Of a stretch of 64,000 bases of DNA, positions 16,083 to 24,482 are shown one piece after another. Numbering within the stretch: position 1 is the stretch's first letter; every line of letters starts with the position of its first letter. The notes under the pieces are model-generated. The model did no database searches, was not told the DNA's origin, and worked only from the letters and a program-made list of their open reading frames with translations. Origin of the DNA: Curvibacter cyanobacteriorum (GTDB lineage Bacteria > Pseudomonadota > Gammaproteobacteria > Burkholderiales > Burkholderiaceae_C); contig NZ_JAQSIP010000007.1 of the NCBI RefSeq assembly GCF_028649475.1, forward strand, positions 124,001 to 188,000, given 5' to 3'. The translations under genes were made by a program, and so were the position numbers.

Positions 16083-17696
16083 ATGAGCCACTTTGAATCC
16101 TGCTGGAACCCGGCCTCCCCCCAGGCCTTGCAACGCCGTGCGGCCTTGCTGGAGCGCATCGCCGCGCTGCGTGCGCTCGAGGACCGGGCCGCGGCAGCGT
16201 CGGCCCGCTCTCAGGCGGTGTTCGACAAGCGCGGCCAGCTGCTGCCGCGCCAGCGTGTGGCCCTGCTGCTGGACCCGGGCCGGCCGTGGCTGCCGCTGGC
16301 CACGCTGGCCGGTTATGGGCAGGACACGCCCGAGCTGGCGCGTTCGGTGCCGGGTGGCGGCATGATCGCGGGCATCGGCTGGGTGTCGGGCGTGCGCTGC
16401 ATGGTGGTGGCCAGCGACTCGGGCATCGAGGCCGGCGCCATCCAGCCCATGGGGCTGGAAAAAATCCTGCGGGCGCAGGAGATCGCGCTGCAAAACAAGC
16501 TGCCCTTCCTGCACCTGGTTGAAAGCGCGGGCGCCAACCTGATGCGCTACCGCGTCGAGGGCTTTGTGCACGGCGGCAGCCTGTTCCGCAACCTGGCACG
16601 CTTGTCGGCGGCAGGTGTCCCGGTGATCACCGTGCAGCATGGCTCGGGCACGGCGGGCGGCGCCTACATGCCGGGCCTGAGCGACGTGGTGATCATGGTG
16701 CGCGGGCGCTCGCGCGCCTTCCTGGCGGGGCCGCCGCTGCTGCAGGCCGCCACCGGCGAGATCGCCACCGAAGAAGAACTGGGCGGCGCCGAGATGCACA
16801 CCCAGGTCTCGGGCCTCGGTGAGCACCTGGCCGAGGACGACCGCGAGGCGCTGGCCCTGGCCCGCGAGGTGGTGGCCCAGCTGGGCTGGGCCCCACCCGA
16901 GGCGCCGCCGGCCTTTGCCGAACCGCGCTACCCGGCCGATGACTTGCTGGGCCTGATGTCGGACGACCTGCGCCAGCCCGTGGACATGCGCGAGCTGATG
17001 CTGCGCCTGGTCGATGGCTCCGAGCTGCTGCAGTTCAAGCCGCTGTATGGCGCGGCCACCGTCTGCGCTCAGGCCCGCATCGAGGGCCGACCGGTCGGTC
17101 TGATCAGCAACAACGGCCCGATCGATGTGGCGGGCGCCAACAAGGCCACGCACTTCATCCAATGGATGTGCCAGCTCGGTCACCCGCTGATCTACCTGCA
17201 GAACACCACCGGCTTCATGGTCGGCAAGGACAGCGAGCAGGGCGGCATGATCAAGCATGGCAGCAAGATGATCCAGGCCGTCAGCAACGCCACGGTGCCG
17301 CAGATCACGCTGCAATGCGGGGCCAGCTTCGGCGCTGGCAACTACGGCATGTGCGGGCGCGGTTATGCGCCGCGCTTCCTGTTCAGCTGGCCCAACGCGC
17401 GCACCGCGGTCATGGGCGGCGAGCAGGCCGCGCGCACCATGCAGATCGTGGCCGAGGCGGCGCTGGCGCGCAAAGGCCTGGCGCCCGACCCGGTGCGCGC
17501 CCAGGCCCAGTTCGAGCAGACCGTGGCGCTGTTCGAGTCGCAGGCCGATGCCTTCCACACCAGCGGCCTGCTGCTCGATGACGGCGTGATCGACCCGCGC
17601 GACAGCCGCGCCGTGCTGGCCCAGTGCCTGGCCCTGTGCGCCGACGCCGAAGCGCGCCGCCTGCGCCCCCTGTCCTTTGGGGTGGCGCGCATGTAG
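16083..17696 (+). CDS. Acyl-CoA carboxylase carboxyltransferase (beta) subunit, AtuC-like
   Basis: 537 aa carboxyltransferase subunit of a biotin-dependent acyl-CoA carboxylase. It shows the twin crotonase-type halves with the oxyanion glycines (SGTAGGAYMPG and GASFGAGNYGMCGRGY). The segment ISNNGPIDVAGANKATHFIQ, followed by MIKHGSKMIQAVSNATVPQ, differs from the NNG(V/I)LF signature of methylcrotonyl-CoA carboxylase and is more like my recollection of geranyl-CoA carboxylase AtuC. This makes a branched enoyl-CoA of the citronellol/geraniol type a reasonable substrate, but leucine-derived methylcrotonyl-CoA is not excluded. The partner biotin subunit is encoded at 19740. A 70-nt gap separates it from the SDR gene. 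Confidence 0.85.
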   Translation: MSHFESCWNPASPQALQRRAALLERIAALRALEDRAAAASARSQAVFDKRGQLLPRQRVALLLDPGRPWLPLATLAGYGQDTPELARSVPGGGMIAGIGWVSGVRCMVVASDSGIEAGAIQPMGLEKILRAQEIALQNKLPFLHLVESAGANLMRYRVEGFVHGGSLFRNLARLSAAGVPVITVQHGSGTAGGAYMPGLSDVVIMVRGRSRAFLAGPPLLQAATGEIATEEELGGAEMHTQVSGLGEHLAEDDREALALAREVVAQLGWAPPEAPPAFAEPRYPADDLLGLMSDDLRQPVDMRELMLRLVDGSELLQFKPLYGAATVCAQARIEGRPVGLISNNGPIDVAGANKATHFIQWMCQLGHPLIYLQNTTGFMVGKDSEQGGMIKHGSKMIQAVSNATVPQITLQCGASFGAGNYGMCGRGYAPRFLFSWPNARTAVMGGEQAARTMQIVAEAALARKGLAPDPVRAQAQFEQTVALFESQADAFHTSGLLLDDGVIDPRDSRAVLAQCLALCADAEARRLRPLSFGVARM

Positions 17697-17747
17697 CGCC
17701 CGCGGCCGCCCCCGGATCCCTCATGACAAAAACGGAGACAGACGACC

Positions 17748-18926
17748 ATGCAATTCACCCATGAGCACCGTGAGATCCAGAACACCCTGAAGCGCTTCAT
17801 CGACGCCGAGATCAACCCCCATGTGGACGAGTGGGAAGAGGCCGAGATGTTCCCCGCGCACGAGGTGTTCAAGAAGATGGGCCAGCTGGGCCTGCTGGGC
17901 CTGACCAAGCCCGAGGCCTATGGCGGCGCCGGTCTCGACTACAGCTATGGCCTGGCGATGGCCGAGACCCTGGGCCACATCGACTGCGGCGGTGTGCCCA
18001 TGGCCATCGGCGTGCAGACCGACATGTGCACCCCGGCGCTGGCGCGGTTTGGCAGCGACGCCTTGCGGCGTGAGTTCCTGGCCCCGGCCATCGCGGGCGA
18101 CCAGGTGGGGTGCATCGGCGTGTCCGAGCCCGGTGCCGGCAGCGACGTGGCCGGCATCAAGAGCGTGGCGCGCAAGGACGGTGACGACTACGTCATCAGC
18201 GGCCAGAAGATGTGGATCACCAACAGCCTGCAGGCCGACTGGATGTGCATGCTGGTCAACACCGGCGAAGGCCCGGTGCACAAGAACAAGAGCCTGGTCA
18301 TGGTGCCGCTGCGCGACGGGCCCCGGGGCCAGCTGACCCGGGGCATCGAGGTGGCGCGCAAGATCAAGAAGATCGGCATGAACAGCAGCGACACCGGCCT
18401 GCTGTACTTTGACGAGGTGCGCGTGCCCCAGCGCAACCGCATCGGCGCCGAGGGCCAGGGCTTCATCTACCAGATGCAGCAGTTCCAGGAAGAGCGCCTG
18501 TGGGCCGCCGCGAGCTGCCTGCAGTCGCTGGACAACTGCTTGAGTGCCACCATCGGCTGGGCCCAGGAGCGGCGCTTGTTTGGCGGCACGCTGGCCGACC
18601 AGCAGTGGGTGCAGTTCAAGCTGGCCGAGATGAAGACCGAGCTGGAGTGCCTGCGCGCGCTGACCTACCGCGCCTGCGAGCTGTACGTGCAGGGCCAGGA
18701 CGTGACCGAGCTCGCCAGCATGGCCAAGCTCAAGGCCGGGCGGCTGAACCGACTCATCCCCGATGGCTGTCTGCAGTTCTGGGGCGGCATGGGCTTCACT
18801 TGGGAGAACAAGGTCTCGCGCCTGTACCGCGACGGCCGCCTGGGCTCCATCGGCGGTGGCGCCGACGAGGTCATGCTGGGCATCCTCGCCAAGACCCTGG
18901 GCATCGCCAAACGGCCGCAGGCCTGA
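17748..18926 (+). CDS. Acyl-CoA dehydrogenase, citronellyl-CoA dehydrogenase (AtuD)-like
   Basis: 392 aa FAD-dependent acyl-CoA dehydrogenase introducing an alpha,beta double bond. The N-terminal half has EAYGGAGLDYSYGLAMAE, the middle has GCIGVSEPGAGSDVAGIKS and KMWITNS, and the C-terminal domain has LASMAKLKAGRL, LQFWGGMGFTWEN and YRDGRLGSIGGGADEVMLGI. The GGGADE(V/I)M ending and VPMAIGVQTDMCTPALARFG segment are, from memory, strongly like Pseudomonas AtuD. The enzyme would supply the unsaturated CoA-ester for the carboxylase. An ACGGAG-type leader precedes the start, and 51 nt separate it from the carboxylase beta gene. Confidence 0.88.
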   Translation: MQFTHEHREIQNTLKRFIDAEINPHVDEWEEAEMFPAHEVFKKMGQLGLLGLTKPEAYGGAGLDYSYGLAMAETLGHIDCGGVPMAIGVQTDMCTPALARFGSDALRREFLAPAIAGDQVGCIGVSEPGAGSDVAGIKSVARKDGDDYVISGQKMWITNSLQADWMCMLVNTGEGPVHKNKSLVMVPLRDGPRGQLTRGIEVARKIKKIGMNSSDTGLLYFDEVRVPQRNRIGAEGQGFIYQMQQFQEERLWAAASCLQSLDNCLSATIGWAQERRLFGGTLADQQWVQFKLAEMKTELECLRALTYRACELYVQGQDVTELASMAKLKAGRLNRLIPDGCLQFWGGMGFTWENKVSRLYRDGRLGSIGGGADEVMLGILAKTLGIAKRPQA

Positions 18927-18939
18927 ACGGAGCGCCACC

Positions 18940-19743
18940 GTGAGTGAACCCCTGTTGATCGACCGCCAGCCCCTGGGCAGCGGCCAGGCCGAGCACTGGA
19001 CCCTGAACGACCCCGCCAGCCGCAACGCGCTGAGCCCCGCCCTGGCCGAGGCCTTGCAGGCCGCCTGCGCGCGGGCCCAGGGCGACCCGGCCTTGCGCGC
19101 CATCGTGTTGCAAGGGGCCGGTGGCACCTTTTGCGCCGGTGGCAGCCTGGGCGGTTTTGCACAGCAGATCGGCCAGCCGCTGGCCCCCGGTCAGGCCGAC
19201 CCGCTGCAGCCCATGAACCGCGGCTTTGGCCGCCTGTTGCAAGACCTGTGCGCCTTGCCTCAAATCCTGTTGGCGGCGGTGGATGGCCCGGCCATGGGGG
19301 GCGGCCTGGGGCTGGTCTGCTGTGCCGACCTGGTGCTGGCCACGCCGCGCGCGGTATTCGCCACGCCCGAGGTGACGCTGGGCATCGTGCCGGCGCAGAT
19401 CGCCCCCTTTGTGCAGCGCCGCCTGGGCGACGCGCGGGCGCGGCGCTGGTTGCTGTCGGGTCACCGTGTCGATGCGGCCCAGGCCCAGGCCGATGGCCTG
19501 GTCAACGCCGTGGCCGCCGACCTGGGCGCCGCCGTGGCCGAGCAGTTGCAGGCCTGGGCCGGCAGCGCCCCGGCGGCGGTGGCGGCCACCAAGCGCCTGT
19601 TGAACATGCCCCTGGAGCACGGCCTCGACGCCTGGCTGGACACGGCGGCCCAGGCCTTTGCCCAGTCGCTGCGCGGCCCCGAAGCCGCCGCAGGGCTGGC
19701 CGCTTTTGCCGCGCGCCGCCCGGCCCCCTGGAGCCTGCCATGA
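18940..19743 (+). CDS. Enoyl-CoA hydratase/isomerase family protein (AtuE-like position)
   Basis: 267 aa crotonase-fold protein. The first oxyanion-hole region is GTFCAGGSLGGF and the second is DGPAMGGGLGLVCCADLVLATPRA, followed by FATPEVTLGIVPAQIAPF, with the Glu expected in hydratases. In the Atu pathway the gene at this position hydrates isohexenylglutaconyl-CoA, the product of the carboxylase; that role is inferred here. The GTG at 18940 is chosen because a GGAG motif sits eight bases upstream and translation begins right after the dehydrogenase stop codon; upstream in-frame codons lie inside that gene. The stop codon overlaps the next start by 4 nt. Confidence 0.87.
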   Translation: MSEPLLIDRQPLGSGQAEHWTLNDPASRNALSPALAEALQAACARAQGDPALRAIVLQGAGGTFCAGGSLGGFAQQIGQPLAPGQADPLQPMNRGFGRLLQDLCALPQILLAAVDGPAMGGGLGLVCCADLVLATPRAVFATPEVTLGIVPAQIAPFVQRRLGDARARRWLLSGHRVDAAQAQADGLVNAVAADLGAAVAEQLQAWAGSAPAAVAATKRLLNMPLEHGLDAWLDTAAQAFAQSLRGPEAAAGLAAFAARRPAPWSLP

Positions 19744-21749
19744 AACGCCTGTTGATCGCCAACCGCGGCGAGATCGCCCGCCGCATCCTGCGCAGCGCCC
19801 ACGCGCTGGGCCTGGAGACGGTGGCGGTGTTCTCCGAACCCGACGCCGGCGCGCTGCACGTGCGCGAGGCCGGCCAGGCCTTTGCGCTGGGCGGCAGCCG
19901 CTCGGCCGACAGCTACCTGCGCATCGACCGCCTGCTGGCCGCGGCGCGTGCCACCGGCGCCGACGCGGTGCACCCGGGTTATGGCTTTCTGAGCGAGAAC
20001 GCGGACTTCGCCCAGGCCGTGCTCGACGCGGGGCTGCTCTGGGTCGGCCCGCCGCCGCACGCCATCCGGGCGCTGGGCAGCAAGGCGGCGGCCAAGGCCC
20101 TGGCCCAATCCCAGGGCGTGCCCTGCCTGCCCGGCTACGCGGGCGATGAGCAAAGCCCCGAGCGCTTCGCCACCGAGGCCGCGCGCATCGGCTACCCGGT
20201 GATGGTCAAGGCCGTGGCCGGGGGCGGCGGGCGCGGCATGCGCCTGGTGACCCAGCCCGCCGAGCTGGCCGCCGCGCTGGCCACTGCCCGCTCCGAGGCG
20301 CTGGCGGGCTTTGGCTGTGGTGATCTGCTGATCGAGCGCGCGCTGCTGGCGCCGCGCCATGTCGAGGTGCAGGTGTTTGCCGACACGCAGGGTCAGTGCA
20401 TCCACCTGGGCGAGCGCGACTGCTCGGTGCAGCGCCGCCACCAGAAGATCATCGAAGAAGCCCCCAGCCCGGCGGTGGACGCGGCGCTGCGCCAGCGCCT
20501 GGGCGACAGCGCGGTGGCGCTGGCCCGCGCGGCCGGCTATGTGGGGGCGGGCACGGTGGAGTTCCTGCTCGACGGCAGCGACTTCTACCTGATGGAGATG
20601 AACACCCGGCTGCAGGTCGAGCACCCGGTCACCGAGGCCTTGACCGGGCTGGACCTGGTCGAGTGGCAGCTGCGCGTGGCACGTGGCGAGCCGCTGCCGC
20701 TGCGCCAGGACCAGGTCCGCTTCGAGGGCCACGCCATCGAGCTGCGCCTGTGCGCCGAGGACGAGCATTTCCGTCCCCACACCGGGCGCCTGGGGCACTT
20801 CAGCGAGCCGCCCGGTGCGCGGCACTTCGAGCGCGCCGGTCTGGGCGGCCTGCGCTTTGACCACGCGCTGGCCACGGGCACCGAGGTCAGTCCGCACTAC
20901 GACCCCTTGCTGGGCAAGCTGATCGCCCACGCCGCCACCCGCGAGGCGGCCATCGACCAGCTGCTGCAGGCGCTGGCCCAGACCGAGCTGCTGGGCCTGC
21001 CCAGCAACCGCGCCTTCTTGGCCGCCTGCCTGGCGCACCCCGAGTTCCGTGCCGGTCAGGCCCTGATCCCCTTTGTGCAGCAGCAGGGCGACACGATGCG
21101 CGCCGGCCTGTGGGCCGCCGAGCAGCAGGCGCTGGCCCAGGTCGGGCCGGCCCTGTGGTGGCTGGAGCGCGCGCCGGCGGCGCAACTGGCTTGCCCTCTG
21201 GAGCGACCGCTGCGCCTGCGCCACCGCGACCAGGTGCAAAGCTGGTCGGTGGGCGAGGCCGGGCAGGGCGCCTTGCAGGGGCGCGACCCCCAGGGCCAGC
21301 CCTTCCGGCTGGGCGTGCAAGCGCTGGCCGATGGCCGCCTGCTGCTGAGCCAGGACGGCCGCCAGTGGCCGGTGCGCGCCGTGGCCTTGGCCGGGCGACG
21401 CTGGCATGTGCAAGGGGCGGGTGTGGAGGTTTGGTTGGACGACGCCAGCTTCGAGCCGCTGCGCCGGGCGGGGGAGGGCGAGGCCGCGCGCACGCTGCGC
21501 GCGCCCTTCAATGGCCGCGTGCTGCGGGTGGACGTGGCGCCCGGGCAGGACCTGGTGGCCGGCCAGCCGCTGCTGGTGATCGAGTCCATGAAGCTCGAGC
21601 ATGTGATCGCGGCCAGCGCCCCGGCCCAGCTGGTCGAGCTGCTGGTGGCGCCAGGCCAGCAGGTGGCGCCCGGCCAGGTCTTGTTGCGGTTGACGCCGCT
21701 GCCGACGGCACTGCCCGCCGTTCCCCCCTCACTGGAGCCTGCCGCATGA
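19740..21749 (+). CDS. Acyl-CoA carboxylase biotin carboxylase/carrier (alpha) subunit, AtuF/LiuD-like
   Basis: 669 aa subunit that carboxylates its own biotin with bicarbonate and ATP. The biotin carboxylase domain starts at MKRLLIANRGEIARR, with the ATP-grasp glycine loop VKAVAGGGGRGMRL, ERDCSVQRRHQKIIEEAPSP, and EMNTRLQVEHPVTEALTGLDLVEWQ. A poorly conserved middle domain leads to the biotinyl domain, where VIESMKLEH carries the acceptor Lys618. Length agrees with MCC, PCC and GCC alpha subunits. It pairs with the beta subunit encoded at 16083. The ATG is in an ATGA overlap with the hydratase gene and the same arrangement joins it to the next dehydrogenase, so co-translation is likely. Confidence 0.92.
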   Translation: MKRLLIANRGEIARRILRSAHALGLETVAVFSEPDAGALHVREAGQAFALGGSRSADSYLRIDRLLAAARATGADAVHPGYGFLSENADFAQAVLDAGLLWVGPPPHAIRALGSKAAAKALAQSQGVPCLPGYAGDEQSPERFATEAARIGYPVMVKAVAGGGGRGMRLVTQPAELAAALATARSEALAGFGCGDLLIERALLAPRHVEVQVFADTQGQCIHLGERDCSVQRRHQKIIEEAPSPAVDAALRQRLGDSAVALARAAGYVGAGTVEFLLDGSDFYLMEMNTRLQVEHPVTEALTGLDLVEWQLRVARGEPLPLRQDQVRFEGHAIELRLCAEDEHFRPHTGRLGHFSEPPGARHFERAGLGGLRFDHALATGTEVSPHYDPLLGKLIAHAATREAAIDQLLQALAQTELLGLPSNRAFLAACLAHPEFRAGQALIPFVQQQGDTMRAGLWAAEQQALAQVGPALWWLERAPAAQLACPLERPLRLRHRDQVQSWSVGEAGQGALQGRDPQGQPFRLGVQALADGRLLLSQDGRQWPVRAVALAGRRWHVQGAGVEVWLDDASFEPLRRAGEGEAARTLRAPFNGRVLRVDVAPGQDLVAGQPLLVIESMKLEHVIAASAPAQLVELLVAPGQQVAPGQVLLRLTPLPTALPAVPPSLEPAA

Positions 21750-22933
21750 GCCCTGCTGTTGCGAACCCTGCGGGGGGCAACCCCGACGAACTGCGCGCCG
21801 ACCGCGCCGCCCTGAGCGACCTGGTGACGCGCTTCGCGCGCGAGGAGATCGCCCCCCACGTGGGCGACTGGGACGCGGCGGGCGAGTTTCCGCGTGCGCT
21901 GTACCGGCGCGCGGGCGAGCTGGGCCTGCTCGGCCTGGGCTACCCCGAGGCCTATGGCGGCACGCCCGCCCCCTATGCGCTGCGCCTGTCGCTGTGGCAG
22001 GACCTGTGCCGCCACGGCGGCAGCGGAGGGGTGCTGGCCAGCCTGCTGTCGCACAACATCGGCCTGCCGCCGCTGCTGGCGCATGGCAGCGCGGCGCTGT
22101 GCGACGAGGTGGTGCCGCCGGTGCTGCGCGGCGAGCAGATCGCCGCGCTGGCCATCACCGAGCCCGGCGGCGGGTCGGACGTGGCGGCGCTGCGCTGCAC
22201 GGCCCGGCGCGATGGCGATGACTACGTGATCGATGGCGAAAAAACCTTCATCACCTCGGGCGTGCGCGCCGACTGGCTCACCGTGGCGGTGCGCACCGGC
22301 GAGCCCGGCAGCAAGGGGGCCGGGGGCATTTCGATGCTCGTGGTGCCCGGCCACAGCGCAGGCCTGACCCGGCGCCCGCTGCAGAAAATGGGTTGGCACT
22401 GCTCGGACACCGCGCAGCTGCACTTCGACGGGGTGCGCGTGCCGGCGCGCTACCGCGTGGGCGAGGAAGGGCAGGGCTTTCGCATCATCATGGGCAACTT
22501 CAACGCCGAGCGCTTTGGCATGTCGGCCGCGGCGCTGGGTTTCAGCCAGGCCTGCTTTGACGAGGCCCTGGCCTGGGCGCGGCAGCGCCACACCTTTGGC
22601 GCCGCGCTGGTCGAGCGCCAGGTGATCCGCCACAAGCTGGTGGACATGCAGATGCGCATCCAGTCCACCGCGGCCTGGCTGGAGGCCGTGGCGGCGCGCG
22701 CCGACGCCGGAGACACCGGCGCCGACTGGGTGGCCCAGGTGTGCCTGCTGAAGAACCACAGCACCCAGACCATGCAGTTTTGCGCCGACCAGGCGGTGCA
22801 GATCCTGGGCGGCATGGGTTTCATGCGCGGCACGGTCAGCGAGCGTTTGTACCGCGAGGTCAAGGTCATGATGATCGGCGGCGGGGCCGAGGAAATCATG
22901 AAAGACCTGGCCGCCCGACAATGGGGCCTATGA
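21746..22933 (+). CDS. Acyl-CoA dehydrogenase (second in cluster)
   Basis: 395 aa FAD enzyme, clearly distinct from the AtuD-like protein at 17748. Family segments are GYPEAYGGTPAPYALRLSL, ALAITEPGGGSDVAALRC, EKTFITSGVRADW, ERFGMSAAALGFSQAC, VQILGGMGFMRGTVSERLYREVKVMMIGGGAEEIMKDLAARQ. The ending GGGAEEIM is common to dehydrogenases of longer or branched acyl-CoAs. Having two dehydrogenases suggests two oxidation steps or two acyl lengths in one pathway. The start ATG overlaps the stop of the carboxylase alpha gene and its own stop overlaps the thioesterase start, both as ATGA. Confidence 0.88.
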   Translation: MSPAVANPAGGNPDELRADRAALSDLVTRFAREEIAPHVGDWDAAGEFPRALYRRAGELGLLGLGYPEAYGGTPAPYALRLSLWQDLCRHGGSGGVLASLLSHNIGLPPLLAHGSAALCDEVVPPVLRGEQIAALAITEPGGGSDVAALRCTARRDGDDYVIDGEKTFITSGVRADWLTVAVRTGEPGSKGAGGISMLVVPGHSAGLTRRPLQKMGWHCSDTAQLHFDGVRVPARYRVGEEGQGFRIIMGNFNAERFGMSAAALGFSQACFDEALAWARQRHTFGAALVERQVIRHKLVDMQMRIQSTAAWLEAVAARADAGDTGADWVAQVCLLKNHSTQTMQFCADQAVQILGGMGFMRGTVSERLYREVKVMMIGGGAEEIMKDLAARQWGL

Positions 22934-23415
22934 GCAAAACCCACGCCCCCCTGCCCGAGGCCTTCGAGCCCGAGTTTGAAACCGGCCTGAAGAAGATCTT
23001 CGAGGAAATGATCGTCTTCAACACCGTGCTCGGTCTGAAGATCACCTCGCTCAAGCCCGACTCCGTGACCGCACGCATCGACATGAAGCGCGAGCTGATC
23101 GGCCACTTCAGCTACAACCGCCTGCACGGTGGCGTGGCCGCCGCCGGCCTGGACGCGCTGGGCGGCCTGGCGGTGATGGCCGCCATCGGTGCGCGCCACA
23201 TGGACGAGTCGCCGCAAGACCGGCTGAAGCGTTTTTCCAAGCTCGGCACCATTGATCTGCGCATCGACTACCTGCGTCCCGCGATTGGCGAGTACTTCAC
23301 CCTGCACGCCGAGGTGCTGCGCCTGGGCTCGCGCGTGGCCTCCACGCGCATGGAGTTCCGCGGCCCCGACGGCACCCTGATGTCCACGGGCACCGGGGCC
23401 TACATCGTTTCTTGA
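22930..23415 (+). CDS. Hotdog-fold thioesterase (PaaI/YigI-like)
   Basis: 161 aa single-domain hotdog thioesterase. The central motif is NRLHGGVAAAGLDALGGLAVM, where HGG plus the following Asp forms the usual active-site region, and LRIDYLRPAIGEYFTLHAEVLRLGSRVASTRMEF is the conserved strand pair. This class hydrolyses acyl-CoAs to free acid and CoA, typically relieving stalled intermediates. Within this operon it could instead produce a free beta-keto acid as substrate for the BKACE-family enzyme encoded next; that is inference. The start ATG is chosen from the ATGA overlap with the dehydrogenase. It is separated from the BKACE gene by 51 nt. Confidence 0.83.
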   Translation: MSKTHAPLPEAFEPEFETGLKKIFEEMIVFNTVLGLKITSLKPDSVTARIDMKRELIGHFSYNRLHGGVAAAGLDALGGLAVMAAIGARHMDESPQDRLKRFSKLGTIDLRIDYLRPAIGEYFTLHAEVLRLGSRVASTRMEFRGPDGTLMSTGTGAYIVS

Positions 23416-23466
23416 GGTGCGCCTGGTCCGGGCGCACTGGTTTGTTTCACCCCGAAGGAGACACCC

Positions 23467-24369
23467 ATGAGCCCCAGCGACAAGGCCATCATCACCTGTT
23501 CGATCACCGGCGTCCTGACCGACCCGGGCCAGCATGCCGTGCCGGTCAGCCCGGCCGAGCTGGCTGCCGAGGCGCGCCGTGCCTGGGACGCCGGCGCCTC
23601 GGTGGTGCATGTGCATTTCCGTGACCAAAGCCCGGGCCGCGGCCACCTGCCGAGCTGGGACCCCGCCGTGGCCCTGGCCTGCACCGAGGCCATGCGCGAG
23701 GCCTGTCCGGGCCTGATCATCAACCAGACCACCGGCGTGGTGGGCCCCGACTACCAGGGGCCGCTGGACTGCCTGCGCGCCACCCGCCCCGAAATGGCCG
23801 CCTGCAACGCGGGCTCGCTGAATTACCTCAAGGTGCGCGCCGACGGGCGCTGGGCCTGGCCGCCGATGTTGTTCGACAACCCGCCCGCCAAGGTCAAGGA
23901 CTTCATCGACGTGATGCACGAGACCGGCACCAAGCCCGAGTTCGAGTGCTTTGACGTCGGCATCGTGCGCTGCGTCGAGATGTATGTGCAAACCGGGCTT
24001 TACACCGGCCTGCCCGAGTACAACTTTGTCATGGGCGTGGCCTCGGGCATGCCCGCCGACCCCGAGCTGCTGCCGATCCTGCTCAAGCTCAAGCTGCCCG
24101 ACGCACCGTGGCAGAGCACGGTGATCGGGCGCGCCGAGATCTGGCCCGTGCACCGCCGCACCGCCGAGCTGGGCGGCCACCTGCGCAGCGGCCTGGAGGA
24201 CACCTTCTACCTGCCCGATGGCGAGAAGGTGCGCAGCAACGGCCCCCTGATCGAGCAACTGGCCCGCTATGCGCGCGAAGCCGGGCGCGAGGTCGCCACC
24301 CCCGATGAGGCACGGCAGTTGCTGGGCCTGGCACCGGCCGGGGCGCGGGCGGCGGCACTTGTAAATTAG
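23467..24369 (+). CDS. Beta-keto acid cleavage enzyme (BKACE/Kce family)
   Basis: 300 aa TIM-barrel, Zn-dependent enzyme of the BKACE family (founder: 3-keto-5-aminohexanoate cleavage enzyme). These enzymes convert a beta-keto acid plus acetyl-CoA into acetoacetate and a shortened acyl-CoA. Metal ligands are visible as His48-x-His50 in VVHVHFRD; the later GRAEIWPVHRRTAELGGHLRSGLED region contains the conserved C-terminal residues. The residues that set substrate charge cannot be read with confidence. It ends the catabolic cluster and has its own AAGGAG ribosome-binding site. In an Atu/Liu-like route it could handle the keto acid left after lyase cleavage, since no HMG-CoA-lyase-like gene is present in the window. 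Confidence 0.86.
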   Translation: MSPSDKAIITCSITGVLTDPGQHAVPVSPAELAAEARRAWDAGASVVHVHFRDQSPGRGHLPSWDPAVALACTEAMREACPGLIINQTTGVVGPDYQGPLDCLRATRPEMAACNAGSLNYLKVRADGRWAWPPMLFDNPPAKVKDFIDVMHETGTKPEFECFDVGIVRCVEMYVQTGLYTGLPEYNFVMGVASGMPADPELLPILLKLKLPDAPWQSTVIGRAEIWPVHRRTAELGGHLRSGLEDTFYLPDGEKVRSNGPLIEQLARYAREAGREVATPDEARQLLGLAPAGARAAALVN

Positions 24370-24482
24370 TTTGTCAGGACCTTGTTTGTCGGCCTGGACC
24401 CTCCATATGGCGTTGAGAATGCGGCCTGGCATCCCTTGCGTGCGGCAAGGGGCCGGCCTGTCCTCTGAAGGAGTTCTGATCC

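Noticed and set aside
16083-21749. Calling the carboxylase genes liuB/liuD (methylcrotonyl-CoA carboxylase)
   Set aside because: The beta subunit lacks the NNG(V/I)LF-type signature and the neighbouring dehydrogenase is AtuD-like; the substrate was therefore left open without a gene symbol.
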